A DNA stretch of 64,000 bases from Vitis vinifera (lineage: Eukaryota > Streptophyta > Magnoliopsida > Vitales > Vitaceae): positions 21,861,501-21,925,500 of the forward strand of contig NC_081812.1 of assembly GCF_030704535.1 (NCBI RefSeq), read 5' to 3'. Below are positions 36,796-55,060 of this stretch, in pieces. The notes under the pieces are model-generated. The model had not been told where the DNA came from, did not search any database, and saw only the letters and a list, made by a program, of their open reading frames with translations. How positions within the stretch are numbered: the stretch's first letter is position 1; each line of letters starts with the position of its first letter. A program made the position numbers and the translations under genes.

Positions 36796-39700
36796 TGTTC
36801 TTATCCAACAAAAGTGGAGAAGAAACAATTGTCATCATTACTTGAGGCGAGAAAATTTCACAAGGACCCTTGGATTTACATATTGGTCTTCTATCTGAAT
36901 AAGTTGTGTAGGATAGGTTTCATGCCTTTCCATTGATTCCATCTTGTGTTTTTTTTAAATTGTTTGCTAGTAAGAATAGGATGAGATTCTAAGTGATGCC
37001 CCTTGCAAATTCCAAAATCAAATCTTCCAAATCATCATACAGAAGTTTTCTTTGTATCAATATGCATTTTTTCATTCTGTATGGGAAATTCTTGGTTAAG
37101 CTACATTCCTCTCATTAGATAAATAGAAAAATCAAGTTGTAGCCCTGCTTATATTGCTGTTGGATTTGCTCGATTCATTTTCTTATATACATTCAATAAA
37201 AGGTTTCTATTCTCTCCCTTCTAGTATCTGGTGGCACTTTCATTCATTTTTCGCATTGCTCTAGGAGCAGGCCTCAGAATAACGCATGCCCATTGCTGTA
37301 TGCCTGTTTTTCTTCTTCCATATGGTATGGTTTAATTTTCTGTATTCTGCTAAACCAACTTAGAGCAACCGAGAAGGCTTTTAAGTCAGTACCCTTAGTA
37401 GAAATGGCTTCCATCTATTATATTAGAAATTGCCAGTGTCAAACCTTGCCATCGCCAACTTCTCTATTGTTTTGTTTGGGATGTTCTACCTGGTTTGAAA
37501 CTAAAGATCGATTCCAATGTCCTCTTTTATTCCAGTGTTGATCCCGAGTTCAACATGTAGTCATCCATTTAGCTCCAGTTTATTGTAAGTTACATTCAAA
37601 GGCAAGGACTGAAAACAGGTAGGTAGGCATGCTTGCTTTGCTGATTTAGCATTTCCTATTTCGGGTGAAGTTATATTCGTAGTGATATATGGGTTTGTGC
37701 TCCTCTTTTTGGTGCTTATAGTACAAAATTTACTTATAAAAAATTGACAAAAAAATAAAAATGGAAGTACTATATCTCACATGTGACCAGAGGATTCTTC
37801 ATTCTTCTGAGTCGAGTTTACTAGCTTTTATCAGAATATAATTCCCCATAAGCCCATGACCAGATCAACAACATGGACCAATCCTTTCTTCTATATTTTA
37901 GATATATATATATATATATATTTTTTTTTTTTCTTTTTTGTCATTACAATTACTAAGAAGAGTTAAGTTATAAGAATGGATCCTTGATGCAGAAAAAGTA
38001 GGAAACACCATAATGCTTGTATTTGCTTGATTTACTTTATTGTTGCAGCTTAAGCTGATTGTAGTTGGAGCACACAGATCAGATGCGGAAAGACTTATTC
38101 TTCAAAAAGTTTTTTTGACTGGGCTAAGGGTACACTAAGAGTTTGACCACACCCTGATGGATTACACTTAGGGTTTGGGATTGTTTTTGGGTTTGTTTTT
38201 TTTTCTCTCTCTCTCTCTCTCTATATTTTGTAATCCCCAGGTTGTGCCCCCTATTTTTGCCATGGGCTCTTCTATCTTTCATTTGCCTATAAAAAGCCAA
38301 AATCATTTTACATCAATATTAGTATAGTTATCGGTAGAAAGAATCATACAAGGAAAATGACAGAAATCATGCTGTAAGCACTTAAAGTATATTGTTAAAT
38401 TTGGATAATTGAATGAAGCTATAAAAATATGGGATAAATTCAAGAGTACCTATGGGTACCTACCAAATTATGTTCTCACCAGCTGCAGCAGCTACCGCCT
38501 CAGCCCCCAAGAGACCCTATTTTACAACAATCACACCAACCAATTGCCTTCGCTCAGATCTGGTTAGTGATCATAATATCATAATATGAAAGATGAGATA
38601 TTCAGGAGAAATGGGCTGGCTAATCAGTATTTGAGTGGGGTGTGGATTGTGGTAGAATATTCCCAGAGAATTTTGGAGATCAAAAGATATCATGAGCAAG
38701 GAGTGCATAGATGCACTGAATGGATTGTGGCCAGTGAAACTTGAAAGAGTACCAGGCGGGTGCAGTCAGGCCGAAGTTTGGAGACATCTGCGTCTTTGAG
38801 CTTCATCCCACCTCAATACAAACTCCAAAGACTCTACTGGATGTTCGGACCTTTCCTTTACAGGGTGGATGCTACTAAGCAGTTTTGAAGCATTTGTGGA
38901 TGTTCACTTTTTGCTGTGGATACAGACTGGAGTTGGGAATCTGATGGCAAACCTCAATTTTATTTTGGTTTTTTTCATTTGATGCCGTTGAAAGCAAGAG
39001 GTTAAAGAAGGGGATGAATTTTGCATATATTTTTAATTTCTGTTGAATTTTGTTTGCATATGACTACGATTTTACAATTCAAAACATGAATGTGGAATGG
39101 ATATAAGTTGATGTAACTGATAAAAACTTCTTTCCCACTGGTAATAAAAATAAAAATAATTCCATCTAATAAAAGGCAAGTCCTTCAATTCCTGTTAAGT
39201 TAATTTTCTCGTACTCTCTCTAATCAAATTTCCACTTCTTTTTCATGTAGAAGGAGAATTCACTATCTTTACGTTTCCTGTTGAGTTACAACGGTAAGTC
39301 AATACACGAGAGCATCCAAAGAAGACGAACACATACTTGCATTCAAGCTCCCACTAATCTCTTACTGTTTGAGAAGCACGTCATCCAATTAAACAATTCC
39401 GTGTTCCGTGCCCCATTTGTAAGGTTGTTCACGGAAAAAGCTCCAATCATTCCCGTGTTTCCAAGACTGCAAAGAAACTTGGAGCATATTTTCTGTAACA
39501 CATTCTAACTTCTCGTTACAACCATGCCTCACAAAAGGCTTGTGAATTTAAGCACTTGAATTACCAAGAGGTTTGTGGATTCATTTAAGTTAGCAGTGTA
39601 CCATTACAACACCCAAAAAAATAAACGATAAGGAATAAATTTACCCCCTCACCCTTAAAAGAAAGAAAGCAAAAGGGGAGACCGACCAGCAGCCTTAAGG

Positions 39701-40091
39701 ATTCCCTACAAACAAGCGAGGTAGAGAGCACGACTACCAAAAAAAATGGCAAGGGAGAACCTCCCACCGTGTCTCATCCCGTCCAGTAAATTATTCTAAG
39801 ACCCACCAAAGATGGTATAATAGACACATTCACAGCCCTAGAATCTTTGTGTTTCACCACCAACCTATCTAGCATTGTACAAATATTACCTGTTGTACAA
39901 ATAAACTAGGTGGTGCTAATATCAAACCTAGGTGCCTTTCTATGCCACTTCAAGAGGCAAAGCCCTATATGTATCCCAGAGGATCTCGCCAAGAGTGAAA
40001 ATAAGGGCAAAAAACGAATATAATCCTTGAATACTGAAGAGAAAAAAATAATATATACCAAGTGAGAACAAATCCAGTATTTGGCTGGAAA
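36796..40091. other. Intergenic region between the convergent PORR and DEAD-box genes
   Basis: It holds the 3' flanks of two genes that face each other. A short (TA)n at about 37904-37920 and (TC)n at about 38203-38221 are present. Several AATAAA signals occur. Small ORFs have no recognisable domain. The region 39585-40060 has fairly balanced composition but no identity I can assign. No gene is called. Confidence 0.55.
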
Positions 40092-45868
<5,777 letters not shown>

Positions 45869-46420
45869 TATGGCAAATCTGGTTCCTTCCTGGATCCACA
45901 ATCACAACCAAAACCCTAACACCCCTCAAAAAGAATTTATTTAATCAAAATTCAAATTCGCCTGAGCCCTTGTCGAGTACACAATTTTTATCTAAAAATC
46001 AGCAGATCGAGACCCTAACAAATCAAAAACAAAAATAATTAAAAAAATCGCAAATAACAAAGAAAAAAAATTTACGCTTGAAAAACAATGAGATCAGACG
46101 AAAGAATTGATTATCAACAACTAACAACCACGATGATTGCCACTCAATACAAAATATAACAAAAATAAAAAAATTAAAAAAATTCAACAAATAAAATGCT
46201 AAAACAATCAAAATCGCGGTAATGCTTCCTTACGAGGCAGAATGATTCAATTCAGAACATCGGGCCAGATACAGAAATGCAAACAGTTTGAGAAAGCGGT
46301 AGATAGCTTCCAATAAGAGAAGAAAGAAACCTGAGATAGACGATGAGAGAGAAACGGGGTGCGATTGTGATGCGAGTTGCCCGGAATTCAGAAACCCTAG
46401 CTTTAGGGCGAAGAGTTAGA
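45869..46420 (-). promoter_or_regulatory. 5' UTR region of the DEAD-box gene, probably with a leader intron
   Basis: A donor-like CTCAG|GTTTC at 46331/46330 and an acceptor-like ATCCAG at 45891-45890, just before the start codon, suggest a leader intron of about 440 bp, common in plant housekeeping genes. The intron is T-rich on the minus strand, and AAACCCTAG/AAACCCTAA telo-box-like motifs occur nearby. This is inferred from splice signals only. Confidence 0.45.
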
Positions 46421-48084
46421 TCGGACAAGGAGCGAAAATAATGGTGATTTTTTTTTATTTTTTTTCCTTTTGGGAGTGTTAGATTTGGATTTGGATGTTC
46501 TTGAGTCTCGCCTGATTCAATAGGAGAAAAAAGGAAATTCCTCTTCTTTTCTTTTCTTTTCTTTTCTTTTGTACCAAACAGCAGAAATCTATGGAATGGC
46601 TGTCCGTACGACTTGGCCTTACACAATAATAAGAGGGCCGTGTTAAATGCGTCCTCTCAAAACGCTGGATCGTAAAAACTTAATTTTCAAATTTCCTTTT
46701 TATTATATTTATATACACCTTATACTAAAAATAATATTTTTAGAATTGTCTAAGAAAAAAATTATTTAATTCCGATTTAATTTAATTCAATTTCTTAAAC
46801 TTTTTTCTAGTTTTATTTTATTTCCATAAATATTTTAAGATTTATATAAATAAATAAATATATGTATTTTATTTCTATAAATATTCTTTCTATAAAAAAA
46901 ATTATAAATATGACCTTTAGATACATAACTTAATTTTTGAAAATAAATTATTCAAAATATTAATTTATAATATTTATTTAATGATATAAGCATCAAACCA
47001 ATTCCCTCAATTCTTTTGTAGATACTATATTTTATATTAAATTTGAAAATAATTTAATCATTATAAAATATTTAAAGTTAATAATATTTTTTTAAAATAT
47101 TAAGCATATATTTGAATAAGTATTAAATTTTATTTTTAATATAAAAAATAAATAAATTTATTTATTTGAAAAAAATTATTATAATATATAATTTTTACAT
47201 AATTGTACATATCATTTTACTTACTTATTTATTTATATTATAATGGTATTTTTATTTTATTTTTAACTTATATCCAATCATATAGATATTTTCTACATTA
47301 TAAATTTTACTTTTTACACTCTTATACAAACAAAACGTTACATTTTTATTTATTTATATCATAATGATTTTTTATTTTTTTTAAAACCTATATCCAACCG
47401 TATAGATATTTTTCGTATTAAAAAATTTTCTTCCTACACTTTTAGGCAAACACAATGTTCTTTGTTGTGTTTTATATAATTACGAAGTTAAATATATAGA
47501 TTAAGCAAACCCCCTATATAAAAGTTGAGAATCGACTCTAATACAATTTGTAATGACCTATACTTAATTGTATATATATCGTTTACTTTGGATTCAAGTA
47601 GACTCTCATAATTTTAAAACGTGTTTATAAAGTTAAAAGAAGTTTATACATATGTAGAAGTAAAAACTTTCTCAAAAGTAGGACATCACAATTTCAATGA
47701 TTTCAAATCAAATAAAATAGTAATGTTCATATTTTTTTTATAATATTAATTATTTAAAAAATATATTATTGAAAATAAAATTAAAAATAATAATTTTGTA
47801 TTTTAAATATGAAAAATATTTTTCTCTAATGAAAATTCTGAAATGTTATATTATATTATAACATAAGTAAAAAGGTTGTGTTTAAATTAAAAGGGTTGAG
47901 ATTTATTTTAAATTTTAGCCGTTTAAGAAAGAAGTCCGTAAAAAAATTCAAAATTTCACGTATTAAATATTAACTCCTTAAACTCGAAGTCTTCAAGGCC
48001 AATCCCTGATTCTCTCGCGCGCTCCACAAAGAAACGAGCAAGAGGAGAGCTAGGGTTAGGGTTTTCACCTTACTGAAGAAGAAA
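46421..48084. other. AT-rich region between the diverging DEAD-box and PP2A genes
   Basis: A TTTTC/CTTTT-rich stretch (46543-46570) lies upstream of the DEAD-box leader, followed by about 1.3 kb of A/T-rich DNA with no ORF of interest. A plus-strand TTAGGGTTT telo-box (48056-48064) sits 21 bp before the PP2A pseudogene ATG, a preserved piece of its old leader or promoter. Confidence 0.5.
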
Positions 48085-48545
48085 ATGGGCTCATCCGTTT
48101 GTGTCCGAGTCCAATTGCGAACCTCAACGACCTTATCTCAAAGCTCATGCAGTGCAAGCCATTCGCAGAGCACCAGGTTCTACTTTCTCCCCGATTTGCT
48201 GTTTTGGTTGCGGAAAGTACTTAGGAAAAGAAAAAAAATTAAAATTTGAATATTACGTTGTTTGAGAAAGGGCATGACAAAGACATAAAAGAGAAGATAT
48301 TAGAGTTGTCTACATTTTGATTTCCATGGAAGCGCATTCGTTGGTCTAGGCGATTAGTTTCCTTTCATCTACGTCTTGTGTATCTCAATTTTCTTGATTT
48401 CTCATTGCAATAGATTAGTACATTCCATACATGATACGGGATAGAAAGGACTTGAATTATTAATCATATAAGTCAAGAAAAGAACAAAAGAAACGAAATT
48501 TGGGATGCTATCTATATGCCTTTGTTTTTAATGGAAGAAAGCAAC

Positions 48546-48550
48546 GTCCA
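48546..48550. repeat. Target-site duplication GTCCA, left
   Basis: Five bases directly before the 5' LTR, identical to 58879-58883 directly after the 3' LTR. Confidence 0.93.
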
Positions 48551-49341
48551 TGTAGCGACCCCTCCCTATAGGAAACACGTGGCACACATCTCACAGTGAC
48601 ACGTGGCACGTGATATCAGCCGGACCATCATCATCCGGATTCCCCTAAGGATACGCGTGATGCAGTTCTCCTATCCGGACCGCCTCAAGGAAAGGCAAAT
48701 GACGTTTCAGCTTCTCCTATCCAAGGAAGAGCAAACGTCGCTGGCAAAGCACAGACATCCGGACAACCTTCATAATACATTCGCTCCACAATACATCCGG
48801 GTAATCAGCATGTGCCATCCGGATATAATCGTCCGGATCATCAATTAAAGTAAAGCGAGTCTTACACGCTATCACAGCCAACAACCATGGCCCACATCCT
48901 GCCACCTTCAGAGTGAGAAGACAAGATGAAATGACAGCAAGTCATTTCCCACGATCTCTGACAGTCGCATCACCTACCATGGTTTCTGACAGCTGCTCGT
49001 AGGGTGATGATGCTCCTACTAACGCCTATTATCATCATAACAACATAAAATATCTCATCACCATTAATGAGAAGAACAGTACCCCTGAAGCTGTATATAT
49101 ATGCCTTCACACGAAGAAGAAAGGGATCTCCTGGTAACCTCCTGATACCTAGTAAAAGGCCAACTGATTTATATATATCTCTTACCATGGCTAACAAGAT
49201 CATCGGAGGGTGCGTCCGGACACTCTGTTCGGATGCCTTCTTGCAGGTATAAACGGCTGGATCAAGAACCTTTATGGGTTGAAATCGCGCGTCCATCCAT
49301 CTGGCAACTATGTGGATCATCAAAGACGCGAGGTATCAACA
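48551..49341 (+). repeat. 5' LTR
   Basis: It runs from TGTAGCGACCCC to GGTATCAACA. The TATA box is GTATATATAT at about 49092-49101. It is rich in TCCGGA/ATCCGG motifs. Confidence 0.95.
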
Positions 49342-49342
49342 T

Positions 49343-49360
49343 TGGCGCTGTCTGTGGGAA
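49343..49360 (+). other. Primer-binding site
   Basis: TGGCGCTGTCTGTGGGAA begins two bases after the LTR end. The TGG start pairs with a tRNA CCA tail. I cannot name the primer tRNA with confidence. Confidence 0.75.
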
Positions 49361-49392
49361 ATTTTTTTACTTTGATTCAGTCACTAAAAAGA

Positions 49393-50981
49393 ATGGCCAC
49401 ACCTTCCCAAAACCGTTCATCTGGTAGGGGAGAGGATGATAATTTTGAGTGGCGCCTAGCCATCGAAAGGAGACAGTTGGCAAGCGAAAAACAGCTGAAA
49501 GCTCTCCTCTAGGAGACAGAAAGATTGAGAGAAGAAAACGCTGTGTTACGCATCCAAGCTTCAACATCAGGGCCTCCTCAACGTCAGCATTCGAGGGGCC
49601 AAGTAGCAAACTCAAGGCCTCAACAAGAACCGGAATCAATATATCCTGGGACAACAGGAGCTATCCCAGGAGCGTGCAACGTAAGACCTCATGAGCCACG
49701 CATGCCTATGCCTCGAGCTCCCCGTGAGGAAAGCTCAGACTCTACTCACTTTTCAGCAAAAAGACAACGCGATAAAAAATCCCAGTTGTCAAATTCAATG
49801 CGCGACTAGGCCCACAAGAGCCTGGAAGATCAAGGCCACCAATGGCCACAACTTGGGCACCACGCCCTGACCTCATGGCCACCCCCATGGTGCAAAATGT
49901 TCACCCGCATCTTGACCCCGTAATCACCCCCGTGATGCGGAACGTTCATTCGCACCCAGCGGAACAACCAATTGGGAGAAACATCCCAAACGGGCCACCC
50001 ATTGGCTCCATCAGTAAAAGGCTGGATGACATGCTCTCCACGCCTTTCTGCTCTCATATTATTAATTACGAGCCCCCAAGGGGATTCCTCGTACCAAAAT
50101 TTTCCACATACGATGGAACCAACGATCCATTCGATCACATCATGCATTATCGACAGCTCATGACGGTCGATATTGGCAACGATGCACTACTATGCAAAGT
50201 ATTTCCTGCCAGCCTACAAGGGCAGGCCCTCTCATGGTTTCATCGCCTACCTCCCAACTCTGTTGACAATTTCAGGGACCTGTCTGAAGCTTTCGTGGGA
50301 CAATATTTGTGCTTCGCACGACACAAACAAAATATCAGCACCTTGCAGAACATAAAAATGCAAGATAACGAATCCTTAAGGGAATTTGTGAAGCGGTTTG
50401 GCCAAGTCGTACTTCAAGTGGAAGCTTGCAGTATGGATGCTGTCCTACAGATCTTCAAACAAAGCATCTGTCCAGGCACTCCATTTTTCGAATCATTGGC
50501 TAAAAAGCCTCCTACTACGATGAATGACTTATTCAGACGAGCCAACAAATATTCAATGCTCGAAGATGACGTACGTGCAGCCACCTAGCAAGTTTTGGTT
50601 GCCGGACGGCCGTCTAGAAGTAATTCGGAGAGAGATACTAAACCTTTGGATAGGCCAAAACCGTCTGACCGAAGGCAGGAAGGGCCAAGTCGCCCGGAAA
50701 TGCCGCCTCTCACACATCTTTCCATATCATATGAGAAGCTTCTCCCGATGATCCAGGACTTGTCCGACTTCAAGTGGCCTAGACCCATTGGAACGGACCC
50801 ATCCACAAGGGATCGTAGCAGGAGATGTGCCTTCCACAAAGATCATGGCCATACAACAGAGACATGCCGATCTTTCCAGTATCTGGTCGAAAGGCTCATA
50901 AAAGCAGGGCATTTGAAGCAATACCTCCGATCAGATAATGGACGAAGGGACGCACCCCAGCTGCCCCCAAGGCCGTTATAA
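49393..50981 (+). pseudogene. gag of the gypsy element (interrupted)
   Basis: Encodes the capsid and nucleocapsid polyprotein. It probably starts at MATPSQNRSSGRG (49393). A TAG at 49510 breaks the N-terminal part, and a stop followed by a frame change (49807-49842) breaks the linker. The capsid-like core (49842-50585) has FSTYDGTNDPFDHIMHY, LPPNSVDNFRDLSEAFVGQY and MNDLFRRANKY landmarks of plant gypsy gag (retrotrans_gag). A TAG at 50586 precedes the nucleocapsid part, which has a single zinc-knuckle-like CAFHKDHGHTTETC. It cannot make full-length Gag as it stands. Confidence 0.88.
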
Positions 50982-51040
50982 ACTATATTACCGGAGGTCC
51001 ATCTGACGAGGAATACGACTCTAGGCGAAAGAGGCAAAAA

Positions 51041-54000
51041 TTGTTGCGAGTCGCATCAATACGCGAACGCATCAACTCCATTCGGCCTGGGCTAACTGGA
51101 GGGGGCCCTCGCCCCATAGATGGAACAATCATTTTTCCACCAGTGGATCCCACCCGGACACTGCAGCCGCATCGCGACGCCCTCATCTTGTCCTTGGAAA
51201 TTGGGGACTTCGATGTGCGGCGTATCTTGATTGACCCAGGCAGTTCGGCTGATCTTGTGCAAACATCGGTCGTGGGCCACATGAGACACACTCTCACAGG
51301 CCTCGAAAACCCTGGACGAATCCTATCCGGATTCAACGGGTCTTCAACTACATCCTTGGGAGACATTGTACTGCCGGTCCAAGCAGGCCCAGTCACTCTC
51401 AACGTACAGTTTTCAGTAGTACAGGAGCTATCACCCTTCAATATCATTTTGGGGCGCACATGGCTCCACTACATGAAAGCTATCCCCTCTACATACCATC
51501 AAATGGTGAGTTTTCTCACCAACGATGGTCAAATCGACCTATATGGCAGCCAATTAGCCGCTCGCCAGTGCTATCAGATAGCACGTGAAGCAGGGGCCAA
51601 CCAGGAGGATGCATCTCCCCCTGAACCCAGCATTATACATGACCAATAGCAATTATTGGGTCCGGCGGACAAAGATCCCCCGGCAGCAGATCCCTTACAA
51701 ACAATCCAAATTTCGGAGGAAAACACTCATCTCACGAATATCAGTTCCCTCATGACACGAGAAGAAACGCAGAGCATGCAAAATATTCTCAGACAAAACC
51801 ACGACATCTTCGCATGGGCACATTCTGACATGAAGGGAATTCATCCCTCCATTGCATCTCACAGGCTTAACGTCTTTTTAACTGCCAGACCCAGCCGGCA
51901 GAGGATTAGGCAATTCCACCCGGATAGACAAAGAGTCATCCGGAATGAGATTGACAAATTGCTCGAAGCCGGATTCATCAGAGAAGTTTCTTATCCGGAT
52001 TGGTTGGCAAACGTAGTGGTGGTACCCAAAAAAGAAGGAAAATGGCGAGTTTGTGTAGACTATAGCAATCTCAACAATGCGTGTCCAAAAGACAGTTTCC
52101 CCTTGCCTCGAATAGATCAGATTGAGGATTCCACCTCCGGGCAAGGAATGCTCTCTTTCTTGGATGCCTTCTCCGGATATCATCAAATCCCCATGTCCCC
52201 GGATGACGAAGAAAAGACAGCATTCATAACGCCACACGACCTCTATTGCTACAAAGTCATGCCATTCAGACTCAAAAATGCTGGCGCCACTTATCAAAGA
52301 TTGATGACTAAAATCTTCAAACCTCTGATAGGCCACTCGGTCGAGGTATATATTGACGATATCGTGGTTAAAAGCAAAACTCGAGAGCAGCATATCCTTC
52401 ACTTGCAAGAAGTTTTTCACCTCTTGTGAAAGTATGGCATGAAGCTAAATCCTTCCAAATGCACCTTTGGCGTAAGTGCTGGCAAATTTCTGGGATTTAT
52501 GGTCAGCCAAAGGGGCATAGAAGTCAGCCCGGATCAAGTCAAGGCAGTCATGGAAACACCCCCTCCCAAGAACAAAAAGGAGCTACAACGACTCACAGGC
52601 AAGCTCGTCGCATTAGGGCGTTTTATAGCCCGCTTCACTGATGAATTGCGACCCTTCTTCTTGGCAATACGAAAGGCTGGAGCGCATGGATGGACGGACA
52701 GTTGCCAGAACGCTTTCGAAAAAATTAAGCATTGTCTTACGCAACCACCCATCTTGAGCAGCCCCGTCCCAAAGGAAAAATTGTACATGTATCTGGCGGT
52801 ATCAGAATGGGCAATCAGCGCCGTTCTATTCCGCTGCCCCTCACCCAAGGAGCAGAAGCCTATCTACTACGTCAGCAGGGCATTAGCGGACGTAGAAACC
52901 AGATATTAAAAAATGGAGCTAACAGTTTTAGCCCTTAGAAGCGCCGCCCAGAAGCTCCGCCCTTATTTCCAAGCTCATCCAGTGATCGTACTAACGGACC
53001 AGCCCCTTCGCAATATTCTGCACAAGCCAGATTTAACCGGGAGAATGCTACAATGTGCCATTGAATTAAGCGAGTTTGGAATCGAATTCCAGCCTAGGTT
53101 GTCCATGAAAGGCCAAGTAATGGCTGACTTCATACTAGAATATTCCCGAAGACCCAGCCAACACCATGAATCAAGTAAACAAGAATGGTGGACTCTGCGA
53201 GTTGACGGAGCCTCACGGTCATCCGGCTCTGGAATTGGGCTCTTACTACAATCCCCAACCGGGGAACATTTGGAGCAAGCCATCCGGCTGGGATTCTCTG
53301 CCTCTAACAATGAAGCAGAATATGAGGCTATCTTGTCCAGATTGGACCTCGCCCTTGCTCTATCCGTCTCCAAACTCCGGATCTTCAGCGACTCACAACT
53401 CGTGGTAAAACAGGTCCAGGAGGAATATGAGGCTAAGGACGCACGCATGACGCGATACTTAGCTAAAGTAAGAAACACCTTGCAGCAATTCACCGAATGG
53501 ACAATCGAAAAAATCAAACGAGCTGACAATAGGCGCGCTGATGCTTTGGCCGGCATAGCTGCCTCCCTCCCTATCAAAGAAGCCATTCTATTGCCCATAC
53601 ATGTGCAACCCAACCCCTTTGTCGCAGAAATTTCAACCTGCAATACCATTAAGGCACCCCAAGCGGACGACCGAGAATGGATGTATGACATCACAGAATA
53701 TATCCGGACAGGAACTCTACCCGAAGATCTCAAACAGGCACACAAAGTCCGAGTGCAAGCTGCCCGTTTCACTTTAATTAGGGGGCACTTGTACAAACGA
53801 TCCTTCACAGGACCATACCTTCGGTGCCTAGGGCATTTAGAGGCCCAATATGTGTTGGCTGAGTTACATGAGGGAATATGCGGAAATCATTCAGGAGGAC
53901 GATCTCTGGCACATAGAGCTCATTCGCAAGGATACTATTGGCCAACAATGAAAAAAGACGCGGCAGCATATGTCAAAAGATGTGATAAATGTCAAAGGTA

Positions 54001-54913
54001 TGCCCTCATTCCACATATGCCATCAACAACGTTAAAATCAATCTCAGGCCCATGGCTCTTCGCACAATGGGGCATGGACATAGTGGGACCTCTCCCAGCT
54101 GCACCTGCCCAAAAGAAATTTTTGCTTGTTGCCACATATTATTTCAGTAAGTGGGTGAAAGCTGAAGCATATGCTAGCATCAAGGACAAGGATGTCACCA
54201 AGTTTGTATGGAAAAATATTATCTGCCGTTTTGGAATTCCCCAAACCATCATAGCCGACAATGGTCCACAATTCGATAGCATTGCATTCAGGAATTTCTG
54301 TTCGGAGCTGAACATCCGGAACTCATGCTCCACACCACGATACCCTCAAAGCAATGGGCAAGCAGAAGCCACAAACAAGACCCTAATCACTGCCTTAAAG
54401 AAAAGGTTTGAGCAAGCCAAAGGAAAATGGGTCGAGGAGCTGTCCGGCGTCCTATGGGCCTACCGAACTACACCCGGACGGCCAACAGGAAATACTCATT
54501 TCGCTCTCGCATATGGAATGGATGCAGTCATTCCTACCGAAATAGGTCTCCCTACTATCCGGACTGACGCAGCAAAACAGAGTGATGCAAGCATGGAATT
54601 AGGAAGAAATTTGGATTGGACGGATGAAGTGAGGGAAAACGCGGCCATCCGGATGACAAATTATCAACAAAGGGCATCAGTACATTACAATCACAAAGTG
54701 AGGCCAAGAAGCTTCAAAAATGGTATGCTAGTCCTTAGAAAAGTTTTTGAAAATACTACTGAAGTGGGTGCAGGGAAATTCCAAGCCAATTGGGAAGGAC
54801 CCTATATAGTGTCCAAGACAAGTGACAATAGAGCCTATCATTTACAAAAGTTAGACGGAACTCCATTACTTAGGTCATGGAATGTGTCTAATTTAAAACA
54901 GTATTATCAATGA
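51041..54913 (+). pseudogene. pol polyprotein: protease, RT, RNase H, aRNase H, integrase; three in-frame stops
   Basis: One continuous reading frame apart from stops at 51647-51649, 52427-52429 and 52907-52909. The protease (about 51180-51480) has the active-site variant IDPGSSADLV. Reverse transcriptase (about 51880-52560) has VVVPKKEGKWRVCVDYSNLN, FLDAFSGYHQI and the YIDD catalytic box. RNase H1 occupies about 52680-53070. A second, archaeal-type RNase H (about 53190-53570) starts WTLRVDGAS and has NNEAEYEAI, SDSQLVV and ADNRRADAL. Integrase has an HHCC zinc finger (HEGICGNHSGG...CDKCQ, about 53864-53995), a D,D,E core (WGMDIVGPLP, ADNGPQFDS, SNGQAEATNK) and a C-terminal SH3-like end (NWEGPYIV). 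The last 2 kb (52913-54913) is fully open at 666 codons. Confidence 0.94.
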
Positions 54914-55060
54914 AAAAACAAAGTCAAGTGCAAATGGAAAAAGAATTGTTTTATTGATGTATATAAATGTATGTACAAAGAGGTCTCCGGACCGTAGAAA
55001 GTACAAAAAGAAGATTACAGCAAAAAGTTGCAAAAAGACAAAAGCTATCAGGGAGCAGCC

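Noticed and set aside
39281..39508. Plus-strand 75-codon ORF downstream of the PORR gene
   Set aside because: No family resemblance, no clear promoter, and it lies in the 3' flank between convergent genes.
48051..48064. Telomere-like TAGGGTTAGGGTTT
   Set aside because: Only two units in a 5' leader; this is a promoter telo-box, not an interstitial telomere.
49830..50147. Minus-strand ORF with MHDVIEWIVGSIVCGKF
   Set aside because: Shadow of gag on the opposite strand.
50983..53808. Long minus-strand ORFs opposite pol (for example 51459-50983, 53808-52975)
   Set aside because: They are antisense shadows of the conserved pol frame with no recognisable domains. Only the antisense ORF after pol (55061-57483) has its own splice structure and composition.
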